Notes: generated by a model not told the origin, from the sequence alone. Positions 13,624-24,645 are shown, numbered from the stretch's first letter. The stretch is DNA of 64,000 nt from Brassica napus (GCF_020379485.1 NC_063448.1:15709726-15773725); one strand, 5' to 3'. Made by a program: numbers and translations.

Positions 13624-15457
13624 ACTAGATCTTGATCCGCGCAACCGCGCGAGTTTTTGTTTTTATTTATTTTTATATAAACATTCTGTTTTCAATTCTA
13701 AATTGGTATATATTATAATATATGTGTCTATCAATTTTTCAAACATAATAAGTCTACAGTATATTTTTTCATTGAATAGATTGTTTCAAACTTTCACATG
13801 TATTTGTATCTTCTTCTATATATATATTTTCGGATTATTATTTCATTATTAAAATCGTAACTATATATATATATATATATTAGTAAAATATTATTTTATT
13901 GTCATATTCAAAAATATTGTAATATTTCACAAATTTAGAAAGTTTTTAAAAAATTAAACTTTTCGCTTCATAGATTTATATTATCGAGTAAATAATTAAA
14001 CATTTAGTTTTTGTTTAATTTTTAAAATAAACTATTTAGTTCATTTGTTTTCATTGGTTTAAGGTAGTAAAGATTAACCATTGTTATATAATATGATTTT
14101 TGTTATTTAAAAAAAAAATTATAAATTTAAAAATTAACATCGACAAATATTTAAATAATTAACATATGGAGTTATAGTATTACAACATTAAATTATATCT
14201 ATTTAATTTATATTATCTATAAATCCAATGGATCATCTATTGTTTAAATCTGATTATTGATAGCTCAATAAAAATTTCGGGTTGGCCCAAAATTTAAATG
14301 ATAAGATTAAAGATTAAATGTAACATGACTTTGTAGGAATAGGTCCATTAGATCAATTTTAAAAAAAAAAATCACACATAAATGAAGGTTGTGACTTCTG
14401 TTTTTAAAATATTCATATTTGCATCATTCACACTTAAGAAACAACTATTACTTTTATTTTTCATATTCACATCTTATACTTGTACGTTCCACGACGGTTC
14501 CACCAGGGGTCCTATTTACTCCGAAGCTTCTTCCTGATAATGCCATGGATAAGATCAGCTGTTCTGCGAATGAAGGTTTTATCGCGGCGGTTATCAGAAA
14601 GCTCCTCGGCCTCGGTGGTCCATTCTACGTGGCAACACTTATCGCCTTCCTGAGGAGTAATAGTGATGGTGACTTTGAGCCTATTGAACTTCGTCATCAA
14701 GACATCAGTGCTCCTCATTAAACCGATCGTTGTTGTCCTTTTTACCAAATCTTTAGTCTGGATTTCCACCACAGCTTTCGGAGAAGATAAAAAAGAATTA
14801 GGGTTTATATCTAACAATATGAAATAATGATAAAATCAATTAATGTACAAGAGAGTTTACCAGATTCTTTACATGCTTCAATGAAAGCTTTAAAACATTC
14901 TTCCGCCGGATACTCAGAGACAATGGAGTTGTTTGTATGATTTAGCTGGTAAAGATCGGTATCAATGAGCTTGATGTGACGGGTAAGACTCGTAAGAGTG
15001 TTGTAAAACAGACGATTGATTCGATCTTTAGGGTCATGGCGTTTATACTTGCACACGATCTGCAAATTCACGGGGCTATGTATGTCTTCCGTAGGAAAGA
15101 CCATGGTTACTTTGACGGTCTCGAAGTATTTTGGGTTTACTCTTTCCCCAAATATACGCATCGTCACTGTTCTTTTCTCCAAATCCGTCGACTGTATATA
15201 GAACCTCAATTCCTCTACAGAGAAGCAGATATGTAGCAATTAAATCGATATCAAGTAACAGGAATGAAATTTTGAAAGAGTTAATTACCAGCAGGATACT
15301 CGACTGAGACATGGTGTATCTTTCTGGTAAAATAGTTAAAGAATTCGTCCGCAGGAGATTGAAGTTTCTCCTGAAAGCTAAGCGTGGTTTCCGTAGTCTT
15401 TTTCTCTTCATTTTTTGGTTCAGCCGTCATTTTCTCTCTTTTTTTTAATAGTATAGA
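13624..15457 (-). mobile_element. Candidate Helitron carrying a complete Bet v 1-like gene
   Basis: Read on the minus strand, the left end finishes with a GC hairpin (CGCGCGGTTGCGCG), an A-rich spacer and CTAGT at 13628-13624 next to T. The right end begins TCTATACTATTAAAA at 15457, very like crucifer Helitron 5' ends (TC start). It spans 1,834 bp. The only coding content is the minus-strand gene at 14512-15430, whose ATG lies only 27 bases inside the right end. No Rep/helicase is present, so it is non-autonomous. The boundaries are motif-based and should be compared with an empty site. Confidence 0.5.
14512..15430 (-). CDS. Bet v 1/MLP-like two-module protein, three exons, 252 aa
   Basis: Exons (minus) are 15430-15289, 15214-14861 and 14774-14512, each with GT/AG borders; they sum to 759 bases, an open frame of 252 codons plus stop. 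The protein has two similar halves. Each carries a segment like VEYPAEEL/SEYPAEEC, then TDLEKRTVTM/TKDLVKRTTTI and a KVTMVFP/KVTITITP strand with a long C-terminal helix, resembling the C-terminal half of the Bet v 1 (START-like) fold of major latex-like proteins. The N-terminal half of that fold is missing or much shortened in both modules. Ligand and role are unknown. It sits within a candidate Helitron, so it may be a captured and possibly still expressed gene. Family call is moderate. Confidence 0.55.
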
Positions 15458-16648
15458 TGTTTTGTGGGCTTGATTATGAAAGGTGTTTATATAACATTTT
15501 TAAGCTCAACTCATCTAACATTTTTTAAGGTCAACTCATCTAACTTTTTTAAAGCCCACTCATCTAACTTTTTTTCACCATATCGAATCTTTCTATTTAT
15601 ATAACCAAAGGTCCAAAGGCTTTAATTATTTACAATTTACTTGCATTTGGTTAATTCATTTGGCACATTGGAAATTAAATTAACTGTGCAAGCTAAAAAC
15701 ATAGTTTCTTTGAAAAAAATAAGGGCTTTTAATTATATTGTTTTGTTTGATTTCTACTCAAGATGAGTCTGTTACTTCTGACGAAAACAATATCATGTGC
15801 AATATGGGATCTGATTCTGAGGATGTATAATGCATATGCTTTTGTGAGTCAGTAAAAGTGATTTTCCATCGGAGATGACTTTGTGCTCATTTCTCTCTTA
15901 ACACTAGATATGATAATAAAACGAAAACAAGAGGATGATTTGAGGAATTGTTCATCACAGCTTCATGAGTCACCAGAAGTGGTTTTTTCTTTAAAATGAT
16001 TATTTTTCTTGTCCTTGTGTTATAGCATATAGAAAGCGTGTTAACTTTTTTATCTAATTAATAACTTAGCAACTAATTGGAACCATACAATTCATATATG
16101 TATATATATAGTTGTTTTTATTTGTAAAAAAATATATTCTGTAGGTTGATACGTATTCGAGAACATGAGAATAGTTTTGACTAATGAATATCATGAAATA
16201 TTATAAATCAGCAAATAACCAAGTCACTCAACTTACTCATTTTAGTTACTATATGATGAGTATCCAATGCGGTTAACACTGTTTCTTACTTTACTTTACA
16301 ACATTGAATTTAACCGTTTCTTAAGACGTAGATGATATGAGCCGTTCTATAGAAATCGTCGATACAGTGACAATATGAAAGTTCTTATATAGCTTTATGG
16401 GTAAATACATTGGAAGTGATTGTTAATGGTTAATAACTAACTATTGCAGACCATATTGAATCATTGATGGGTTCAATATACTAAGCAAAAGTATCACATC
16501 TAACTCTCTAAACAAAAGTACTACCTCATAGGCTCATAGCTGATTCCCAATATTAGTCTTATAGTTATTATATATGTGAGTATCCAATGTGCTTAATTAA
16601 TACCATTTCATACTTAATTAACCAAATAGATTAAGCAGCTAATTTGTA
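15458..16648. other. AT-rich intergenic DNA, no gene seen
   Basis: A short AACTCATCTAAC word repeats three times at about 15506-15568. No credible ORF or RNA gene is seen in the rest. Confidence 0.5.
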
Positions 16649-17085
16649 GGGGCAAATCTCCAAAATAGCACATTTCTAAGTTTATATCACAAAAATAGCA
16701 CTCAAAAACTAAAATGACCAAAATAGCACATTTCTAAGTTTATCGTTTGAAAATTTTAATTTTTTTATTTTTCAAAATTTGAAATCTTATCCACAAAACC
16801 TCATTTCTCAACTCTAAACCCTAAACTCTAAACCCTAAACCCTAAACCCTAAACCCTAAACCATAAACTCTAAACCCTAAACCCTAAATCCTAAACCCTA
16901 AACTCGAAACCCTAAACCCTAAACTCTAAACCCTAAACCCTAAATCCTAAACCCCACCCTTTAACTATAAACCCTAAGTTTGTGACTTTTGATAAAACAT
17001 TAAGTGCTATTTTTGTGACTTTTGACATTGAGTACTAGTTTGGGAACAAAAACTTGATTTAATGCTATTTTTGTCTTTTTCTCAA
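16649..17085. repeat. Telomere-like (TAAACCC)n-containing repeat
   Basis: A diverged interstitial array of CTAAACC/CCTAAAC words runs from about 16798 to 16975. It is embedded in a repeat with CAAAATAGCACATTTCTAAG present twice (near 16659 and 16717) and related TTTTTGTGACTTTTGA words on the right. This pattern fits a dispersed repeat containing telomere-like sequence rather than a relic telomere. Confidence 0.8.
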
Positions 17086-17223
17086 TTTGTAGCTTAAAAT
17101 TTTTATTTGATATATTTATTGAACACGATGACGTTCAAAGAAGAAGCACAATGAAAATAAATTTCAGTAAATGCTCATGTCACACTTCGGATATAGCATT
17201 CTTGATTGCAACTATGTTCTTAG

Positions 17224-17580
17224 CTTGAGTATATTATAGAGAAATTTTCTAGGATAGAATTAAAAAAAATTTTGTCACAAATATAGACTTTAAAAATAAA
17301 AATGACCAAAATAAATTTAAATATTTTATCAAAAAAGTAAATATATAATACTTCTAGGGTTAATTAATATAAACATTAGAGTTTAGAGTTAAGAATCAGA
17401 GTTTAAAGTTTAAGGTTTAGGGTTTAGAATTGAGGTTTAAAGGATATGATTTTAATTTTTTTTTTAAATTTATAAAAAAAAATTTCAAAACAAAAAATAT
17501 TATTTTGGTCATGTTAATTTTTTAATTCTATTTTTCTGACAAAAACTTAAAAAAGTGTATCAGAGATAAATTGCCCTATA
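17224..17580. repeat. Second, opposite-strand telomere-like repeat
   Basis: Diverged TTTAGGG-type words at about 17370-17440 (GTTTAAGGTTTAGGGTTTAG) are flanked by words such as AAAATGACCAAAATA that also flank the 16649-17085 copy. It is probably a more diverged, inverted member of the same repeat family. Confidence 0.6.
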
Positions 17581-17657
17581 TTATAGTCCATGAAATTTCA
17601 AGAAAGGTTACTTTCAGTTTAGTTATATGCCATAACCTCCCATTCTGAGGTCTGGCC

Positions 17658-17721
17658 CGATATCTGCGAAGAAAACGGCATGTTGTCTCCGATATCTGTG
17701 AAGAAAACGGCATGTTGTCTC
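17658..17721. repeat. 32-bp direct duplication
   Basis: A 32-bp unit beginning CGATATCTGCGAAGAAAACG is repeated back to back at 17658-17689 and 17690-17721 with one base difference. It lies upstream of the kinase gene in otherwise unremarkable DNA. Confidence 0.9.
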
Positions 17722-18530
17722 CCGATAGATATAAAACTGCAATCACTCTGCATATAGAAACGACAAACAAAGTTGTAAAGATGACTCATCATTTTCTGCT
17801 TGGAGCAAAATTTCACCCGAACACAAATGTTGAATATACAATTAGATACGTTAAAGTTACAGTAACCTATGATTTGACAAGCTAATTATGAAACTAAGAT
17901 TGCTTTACGAAAATTAGAGGTCTTCTTCTTCTTCTTCTTCCCCTATAAACAAACAAATGTATCTCCATCACTCAACGGACAAATGAAAACAACACTGATA
18001 TTAAAAAAGAAAACAATTGAAACGAAAAGGGGAAGGAAACACTCTTGAAAGCAGCTTCCCATCTCTCTCCTTCTCTCTCTATCCAGAAACAGATACGTAC
18101 GTAATTATACACATATACTCTGGTAGAAGCAGATAGATTCAGACAAGAGAACCAAACCAAGTGTTAAAGAAACAGGTAAAGTCTTTGTCAAGATGCTTTG
18201 ATTTACTTTTGCTTCACGTACATGTAATCTTACGTATTCTTCAGCTCTACCGTCTCTTTCTTTCTCTATAACGTCGGTAGTTGAAATACTGCTGTTGAGT
18301 ATTTCACAAATCTAACCCCTCCAATATCAATTTAGTAGCTTGAAAGGTTTTAAAGAACAAGAGAGAGAGAGACTTGATGCACTCCTCTATATCTCGCTCT
18401 TCTTCACACAACACCCATCTTCTCTGTTTCTTTGGAAGCAACTAACTCGGAAGGATATAATTCATCAGAAGCTTGCCTTTGGAATGGTCTCTTGCTGCAC
18501 CTACTAAACGTAAAGACACAAGCAGAAGCT
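17722..18530 (+). promoter_or_regulatory. Upstream region and 5' leader of the PBL28-like gene
   Basis: Pyrimidine-rich tracts (CTT repeats at 17925-17941, CTCTCT near 18063-18080) and a GA run at 18361-18371 are typical of crucifer 5' regions. An upstream ATG at 18432 opens an 85-codon frame that overlaps the start of the kinase CDS in another frame. It could be a leader ORF, but this is not established. Confidence 0.3.
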
Positions 18531-20311
18531 ATGCATTTTCCTCTTGTTTCGGCTTGGAACAAGAGAAGGAGAAGCAAATCCTATGATACGGATCCATGTA
18601 CGTTCCTTTTCTCCATCATCTTCGCCAGATGGCGTAAAAGTATGTTACCTTCGACATTACTAATACTGGATAAAAAGGGGTTTAAGTGAAACTGAATCAA
18701 TAACCTTACTTCTCAGGGGTCTACAGAACAGCAGAGTGCTGGCAAATCGAAGATCAGACGTCTCAGCCAAGGAAACGAAGATATGGGTCATGTGTTTATA
18801 CCCTCAAGGAAATGGAAGAGGCTACAAATTCCTTCAGTGATGACAATCTCCTCGGTAAAGGAGGCTTTGGCCGAGTTTACAAGGGCACTCTAAAAACAGG
18901 AGAGGTATGAACTAATGTATATCGCTTCATTTAATGTGATTTACAACAGGCTTCATACTGTTAGGAATGTTTACTAAGAAGTACATGTTTGTCAAAGATG
19001 AAAAAGGAACATACGTATTATCTTTGATCCTTTCACTATTTGAAGGTTGTTGCGATCAAGAAGATGGATTTACCTCCGTTCAAAAAGGCTGACGGCGAAA
19101 GAGAATTTCGTGTGGAGGTGGATATATTGAGTAGACTCGACCATCCAAATCTGGTATCTTTGATTGGCTACTGTGCAGATGGAAAACACCGCTTCCTAGT
19201 ATATGAATATATGCAAAACGGAAACCTGCAAGATCATTTGAATGGTAACTGTCAATGAAACAACAGTCAAAATCCATTAAAAGGCAAAATAGCCACTAAA
19301 CTATAAACGATGTTTTTATCACAGGATTAAAAGAAGCAAAGATAAGCTGGCCAATAAGACTCAGAATCGCACTTGGAGCAGCGAAAGGACTCGCTTATCT
19401 CCATTCAAGTTCTGGTGTTGGCATTCCAATTGTTCACAGAGATTTCAAATCGACCAACGTTTTACTAGACACCTACTATAACGCAAAGGTGCCCTTTAAA
19501 ATACATTAAAGTGCACGGTTTATGCAGCTAAAAAATTCAAAAGCATTCACTAAAAAATAAGACGCCGAGTGAAATCCTTGCAGATATCAGACTTTGGACT
19601 AGCAAAGTTGATGCCAGAAGGAAAGGACACTTGTGTGACTGCAAGAGTTCTAGGAACTTTCGGCTACTTCGACCCAGAATACACATCGGTAACGATTCTT
19701 ACTCATGTTTTCACATGATTCCCTTCCTATAAATAACGTTGATAAGAAAAAAGGGTAAACTAGACGTTACATAACTAATAAGAAAACTCTCTAACAATGA
19801 CGTGAACTCAAATATCAAAACTCATAAGCAAGAAAAGACAGTTTTAGCATAATAATTATTCAATTTGTGAGGTGGCAGACAGGTAAACTTACACTACAAA
19901 GCGACATTTATGCATTTGGGGTTGTGCTTCTAGAACTACTGACCGGACGCAGAGCGGTTGACTTAACTCAGGGCCCAAACGAACAGAATCTGGTGCTACA
20001 GGTAAAGTGGCCCCTACTAGCTTCTAAGATTGACATACAGAATAAACTGCTGAATCTTCTCTACGTTTCAGGTCAAGAGTATACTGAACGATAGAAAGAA
20101 ACTGCGCAAGGTTATAGATCCAGAGCTGTCACGGAACTCATACAGCATGGAAGCTATAGCCATGTTTGCTGATCTGGCATCACGTTGCATCCGTATAGAG
20201 AGCAGCGAGAGGCCTTCGGTGACGGATTGTGTTAAGGAACTGCAACTAATTATCTACACAAACTCGAAGGGTGGCTTGGGTGGGACGATACCTACATTCA
20301 GAAGGCTCTAG
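18531..20311 (+). CDS. PBL28: Receptor-like cytoplasmic kinase, PBL28 (At1g24030) orthologue
   Basis: Seven exons: 18531-18597, 18717-18904, 19046-19244, 19325-19488, 19584-19688, 19879-20001 and 20072-20311. They sum to 1,086 bases, 361 aa. After a short basic N-terminus ([13 protein letters not shown]) comes a full Ser/Thr kinase domain: [11 protein letters not shown] loop, VAIKK lysine, [11 protein letters not shown] catalytic loop (RD type), [17 protein letters not shown] activation segment and the Arg of subdomain XI. There is no extracellular or membrane segment, so it is cytoplasmic, and there is no Gly at position 2 for myristoylation. PBS1-like kinases relay signals from receptor kinases in immunity or growth. 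The start is set by matching the family N-terminus. It is the first gene of the collinear block. Confidence 0.93.
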
Positions 20312-20920
20312 ACACAACAGATTCTTTCAAAGCAGTGATAATGGATTACGTCATTTTTTTCCAACAATGAGAGGTTGCTGATATAAGAAAACAAATCCTA
20401 ATTAATAATAAGTCAACTTCCAGCTGCTAAAATTATATCAAAGCCAGACATTATTTAGATGTATATACTATAAAGTCACCATGTAAATCGGGTGTATATT
20501 GTGTTTTATTTGCCAAGAGTGTTTTGCTTGCAGAGAAATGAGTGTTTATATATATACGTTCAGGGGTGTATCCTTTTATATTCCTCTTTTTGCCTTACGC
20601 TTAAACTTTAGACCGCACATATGTATACAAGAAAGACAATCACAACCAAAACAGGAAGAAGAAAACAACCGGTAAAGCTACGTCTGATAAGAACATGAGT
20701 GACATACCTCTACTACGATCATATAAACAGCAAGTTGAAGCAAGAAATTGGAGCATCAATTGTAGATGGAAGGTGGTAACAACTCATCCTCTTGGTCAAG
20801 TCACATGTAGTCCCTGCATGATGGAGCCAATCACAACCAGTTCGAAGTTTATTTGGTCTCAGACAAGGTAGACAAAACACTAAAAGCTGATTGGTACGTT
20901 GAAAAACTGTGTACCCGTGT
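20312..20920. other. Convergent intergenic region, no gene seen
   Basis: This region lies between the stop codons of two converging genes and presumably holds both 3' UTRs. No other feature is recognised. Confidence 0.5.
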
Positions 20921-21993
20921 TCATACATTGACCGAGGAGGTCAGCTCATTATCAGACTCCACCACATCTGAAGGGCTGGTGGTGGAAGGTGGAAGCTTCT
21001 TGCGCATCAAATGCTTACGCCGCTGCAACATCAAAAGGACCAAAACAGTATCTGTCTTAACAACCTCGTACCCTGCTTTCTTGTACATATTGAAAGGAGC
21101 TTCATCGACCATCCTGCAATGCAAGTAGACATCTTTGGAAGGACTAAGCTGAGATATGAGCTCTTCACTCGCCTTCAACAAATGCCACCCAATCCCTCTC
21201 CTAAACCAATCATCATCACACACAAAAAAGTCACAAACTTTACCATCAACAACATTAATTAACAAGAACAAGACTGAAAATACCTTCTAAGATCCTCTTT
21301 CACAGTCATGTTACACACATAAGGTGATTCCTTTGGAGGAGTCGGAGAAGGAGGAGAAGCATTAGCACCTCGTTTGTCAAGACAAACCTCAACGGTTCCC
21401 GCCATCTCATCAACAACCTCCTCCTCTCCATCACCACTACCCGAATCCGTTTTCCTCCTAAAGAATCCAACTAAAGTAACTGCGTGTGGCAACACTTCTC
21501 TCCTCTCAATCAGATACTGCTTCACCAAGAACCGCAACACAGACTGATACCCAGAAGGCAACATCATCGACTCTCCAAACGACTCGGCGAGGAGACTCAC
21601 CGTCGAATCCATCTCGCCTTGTCTCATAACCCGAACCCACATGGTTCCAGACTCCAGCTCCTGGAAATACGCAAATCCTTCGAGAGCTTTGAGCTTCTCT
21701 AGCTCCGCGTTGCTTAAGAACCTCCCCGTGCGGAAGGTTTCCTCGAGAAAGTCGTAGCTTCCGGTGGATTTTGTCGGGGTGGATTCTTCTTCTTCTTCTT
21801 CTTCTCCTGTTTCTGTGGCGGTTGAAATCGAAGTAGAGTGCGAAGAAGGAAGGGAAGCGAATCTGAGACTTGAGCGACGGCGAGATCTAGAAGAGCATAG
21901 TGAAGGGTATCTAGACGAGAGAGGAAGCTTCTTGGATTGGTTTTGCTTGAGAGAATCGAGAGAGAAAGCAAGTGCGATGCTTACGGCCGCCAT
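20921..21993 (-). CDS. GNAT5: Chloroplast GNAT-family N-acetyltransferase (At1g24040-like)
   Basis: Two exons (minus), 21993-21284 and 21200-20921, sum to 990 bases, 329 aa. The first ~75 residues are Ser/Arg-rich with few acids, like a chloroplast transit peptide, followed by an acidic run (EEEEEEE). The GNAT domain occupies the C-terminal half. The acetyl-CoA-binding motif RRRGIGW spans the splice junction, followed by YLHCRMVDEAPFNMYKKAGYEV, a typical GNAT C-terminus. Plastid GNATs of this group acetylate protein N-termini and lysines. The symbol follows my recall that At1g24040 is called GNAT5. It is transcribed divergently from the LSM12-like gene, 223 bp away. Confidence 0.88.
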
Positions 21994-22216
21994 TGATACA
22001 CGAGAAGATGCTTCGTCGTCTCTCTCTCTCAAATGGATAAAATAACTGACAAATTTGGTAGTGATGATAGTAAAACGCAGCGTTTTGACAATCCGCCAAA
22101 GGCCCATTAAAGTATTTGGGCTTAAGGCCCACATCGCGACATGTACATATGCATACTTTTAATGGTTTCTGTACATCGAAACGCGCGATTGAGAAGCCGG
22201 AGGGAAGGCGGCCGCC
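21994..22216. promoter_or_regulatory. Bidirectional promoter between GNAT and LSM12-like genes
   Basis: Only 223 bp separate the two divergent start codons. The region holds GCCCATT and GGCCCAC words (22101-22134), site II/telo-box-like elements common in promoters of plant housekeeping genes, and no clear TATA box. A shared promoter is an inference from spacing. Confidence 0.55.
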
Positions 22217-22893
22217 ATGGATCCAGCAGGAGCATCGGTGGCAAACGACATCGGGGGAGAAGGCGAGAAGTTCGCGGTGGGGAATATTTATTCGGTTAAA
22301 GTGATCACCGGAGATGAGTTCCGAGGGATCGTCATGGCTTACGATCCAGTCCCCAACTTCGTCGTTTTTGATATCCTTTTTTTTTTTACTCAAAATAGTT
22401 TTTGAATTCTATAAATTGTAAGATTATGATTTTGGTGAATCATCCTTGACGAGATTGGTTTTGGTTCACAAGAGGGTTCGAAACCTAGAGCTGGGCACTC
22501 GAAGAACACTCGGATGGTGAATGCGAGTTTCATAACGGAGCTGTCTTATCTGGGCAAAACCGAAGATCCGCTTCTTACAGACAACTGTTGTGTTAATCTT
22601 GACTCGCTCCGAGCTAAAGAGGCACTTGCTATCAGGTGAAAATTATTGTTTTTTTAATGCAAAGTCTTCTGCTTTTTTTGTTTGCTTAGCTTATTGGGGA
22701 AACGTATTGAGCAGGCAAGCGGAAGCAGATGCTGAGAGATTGGGTGTTGGTGTTACCGCTGAGGCGCAGAGCATCTACGACGCGTTGTCTAAGACGTAAA
22801 GATCTTTCCTTTTTTTCCATTTTTTCGAATTGGGAAGGTTTGTGGATAATTAGCTAGTTACTGTGTAATATTTTGTTATATGGTTTAAGCGTT

Positions 22894-22928
<35 letters not shown>

Positions 22929-23593
22929 GTGTGAAGAAGATTACTAATTTACCATGTTTGTTTATTTTTACGAATTAGGTTGTGTTTGTTTATTGCTGAT
23001 AGCTTTGGTAGAGATGGGACTAATCAGATAGATGTTTGCTTAGTTTTATATACGTGTTAACAAGTGGTTGTTTTGAAAGAAATTTGCTTGAGTTTCTGTT
23101 GGGTTATTGCCTACATAGTTTGTTAGATTCTGGACATGATATTAGTGTTGCATTACTCTAGTTTCCTTGTTGATTACTCGCTTTGGAACAAAATGTATTC
23201 AAAGTTTGTCAAGCATTGTTATTAGTTTCTCTGTGATACAGTTAAGATGCAGTAGAGATGCATGGTTTTAGACTTCATACATTTTGAAATTTTCTTAGGG
23301 GTTTCTAAAGATTCGAATCATTTGCTATCTTTATTCTTTTTTACAGGCTTCCTGTGCAGTGGGAAAAGTCTGACATTTTGGTGATGAAAGAAGTACGTGT
23401 TCGTAGCCCGTATCTTTCCGATTGCGTCTTTGGAGGAACTGATGCTGCCAACAACCGAGTCAAGAAAGTGGTAAGCACTTCAATCTTGCTCTTTGTTAAA
23501 CAAGCCTCCTTGAGTGTGATTATTAATGCCAATGGTTACCCCTCAACCCAGCTTGAACTAGTGAGACGAAGGTTGCAACTTGTTGGCACATGA
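22217..23593 (+). CDS. LSM12: LSM12-like protein (Lsm domain + AD domain), with a U12-type AT-AC intron
   Basis: Five exons: 22217-22370, 22470-22635, 22715-22795, 23347-23470 and 23552-23593. They sum to 567 bases, 188 aa. An N-terminal Lsm-like fold (about residues 17-75, GNIYSVKVITGDEFRGIVMAYD) is followed by the anticodon-binding-associated (AD) domain with AEAQSIYDALSKTLPV and MKEVRVRSPY. LSM12 proteins bind RNA and act in translation or mRNA turnover; the Arabidopsis counterpart by position is At1g24050. Intron 1 cannot be spliced with GT-AG and keep frame. It begins ATATCCTTTT, ends AC and has TCCTTGAC just upstream, the signature of a U12 AT-AC intron. Intron 3 (551 bp) contains a CT microsatellite. 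Confidence 0.92.
22371..22469 (+). other. U12-dependent AT-AC intron
   Basis: The 99-bp intron has donor ATATCCTTTT (22371-22380), branch-site TCCTTGAC (22443-22450, branch A at about 22449) and terminal AC (22468-22469). Splicing joins F-E-E-G in frame. All three elements match the minor-spliceosome consensus. Confidence 0.88.
22897..22926 (+). repeat. (CT)n microsatellite
   Basis: An uninterrupted CT dinucleotide run lies in intron 3 of the LSM12-like gene. It is likely to vary in length between accessions. Confidence 0.9.
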
Positions 23594-23997
23594 GGCCAGT
23601 GAAAGGAGACGGTCAGTCAGGGAAGTCGCCAAAAAGGGTATGTTGCTCTGCTACTAACCCGAGAAGGCGTCTAGAACTGATCGGCCAGGGAGAAGTGGGT
23701 ATTGTTGGCTTTTCTCGCATGTTGTTGTCTTTACCAGATTAGAAATTTCTCGAGTTCCATGGATGTGAAACTCAGGCAGACTAATTTCGCCATGTTTTCA
23801 AAAAAATTTCAGTATGATACTATTATCAAATGGTCGTGCATTTTTGCAATCATACTTGGATTTTGACAATAACCACAAAACATAACAAGGCAGAGCACAC
23901 TAGCTGGTAACAAACGGGCCTTCATGTGGAGTATTCGTTTTCATTGTAGAGCCATACTAAGGCCCCTTGTATTTTGGGTGGAAAAAAATAAACTTTG
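23594..23997. other. Intergenic region and LSM12-like 3' end, nothing else seen
   Basis: No ORF of note. In Arabidopsis other genes, including a cellulose synthase-like gene as I recall it, lie between the LSM12 and RNH1C orthologues; none is visible here. Confidence 0.5.
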
Positions 23998-24072
23998 TGG
24001 CTTCGCTCGGGTTCGAACCGGAGACCTTCAGTGTGTTAGACTGACGTGATAACCAAACTACACCACGAAACC
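23998..24072 (-). tRNA. tRNA-Val (anticodon AAC)
   Basis: On the minus strand the sequence starts GGTTTCGTGGTGTAGTTTGG (A box) and contains GTCAGTCTAACACACTGAA (anticodon arm with AAC) and GGTTCGAACCC (B box). The acceptor stem pairs GGTTTCG with CGAAGCC (one G-T), followed by discriminator A. It is 75 nt with no intron, and CCA is not encoded. A T-run (seven Ts) follows within about 15 bases on the transcribed strand, a Pol III stop. It matches the usual plant tRNA-Val(AAC) almost exactly. Confidence 0.96.
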
Positions 24073-24645
24073 TAATGTTAATTTTGGATTACCAAACCAT
24101 AAATTCTTTCTTTTCGGTTTGAGTTTTAGTGTCTGAGTCGTACCGAAACGACACCCCTAAGACTAAGACCCAGCTGACCTGAGGCAGAGGCAGACCAAAA
24201 CCCGGCTTAAACCCACCCACCCACCCACCCACCCACCGTGGTCTGCTCTCATCTTCCCCACTGCGGCAAAGAGAGCTCGCGGCGAGCAATTAATCCAGCC
24301 AGAGATTCACCTCGTTTTGCTTGGTAAGATGTTATTTAACTATTCGGATTAGTTTCGCTCACTCAATCCTGCTCTAGCTCATGCAGTCTCTGTTTGATTC
24401 TCCGAAAGCTCTCGTGGGTCAGTCTGTTTCCTTATTAATCCACCTCAGTTATAGATATCTCAGAGTAAAGAGTATTCATACTAGCGATAGATTATTATCA
24501 TCACGAATCTGAAATTTTATCAACTTGTTTTGTTTAACTGTAGAGTCAAATATTGATATCATTAGTGAACAAAGCTGTTGAATTTAACTAAAATTTGTGT
24601 GCTTTCTCTTCAGAAATCTTGTGATATAACTACAAGTCTACGGTA
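24073..24645 (+). promoter_or_regulatory. Upstream region and 5' leader of RNH1C
   Basis: It contains a (CCCA)n tandem run at about 24212-24237 and an apparent 5'-UTR with GT...CAG intron-like borders (24323 to about 24614). No other gene is seen. Leader-intron boundaries are a guess. Confidence 0.3.

Noticed and set aside
16798..16975. True interstitial telomere or chromosome-fusion point
   Set aside because: The array is short and diverged and is embedded in a dispersed repeat with duplicated flanks.
22116..22405. Exon 1 of the LSM12-like gene reading on to FDILFFFTQNSF
   Set aside because: This end is read-through into the AT-AC intron; splicing to 22470 gives the conserved protein.
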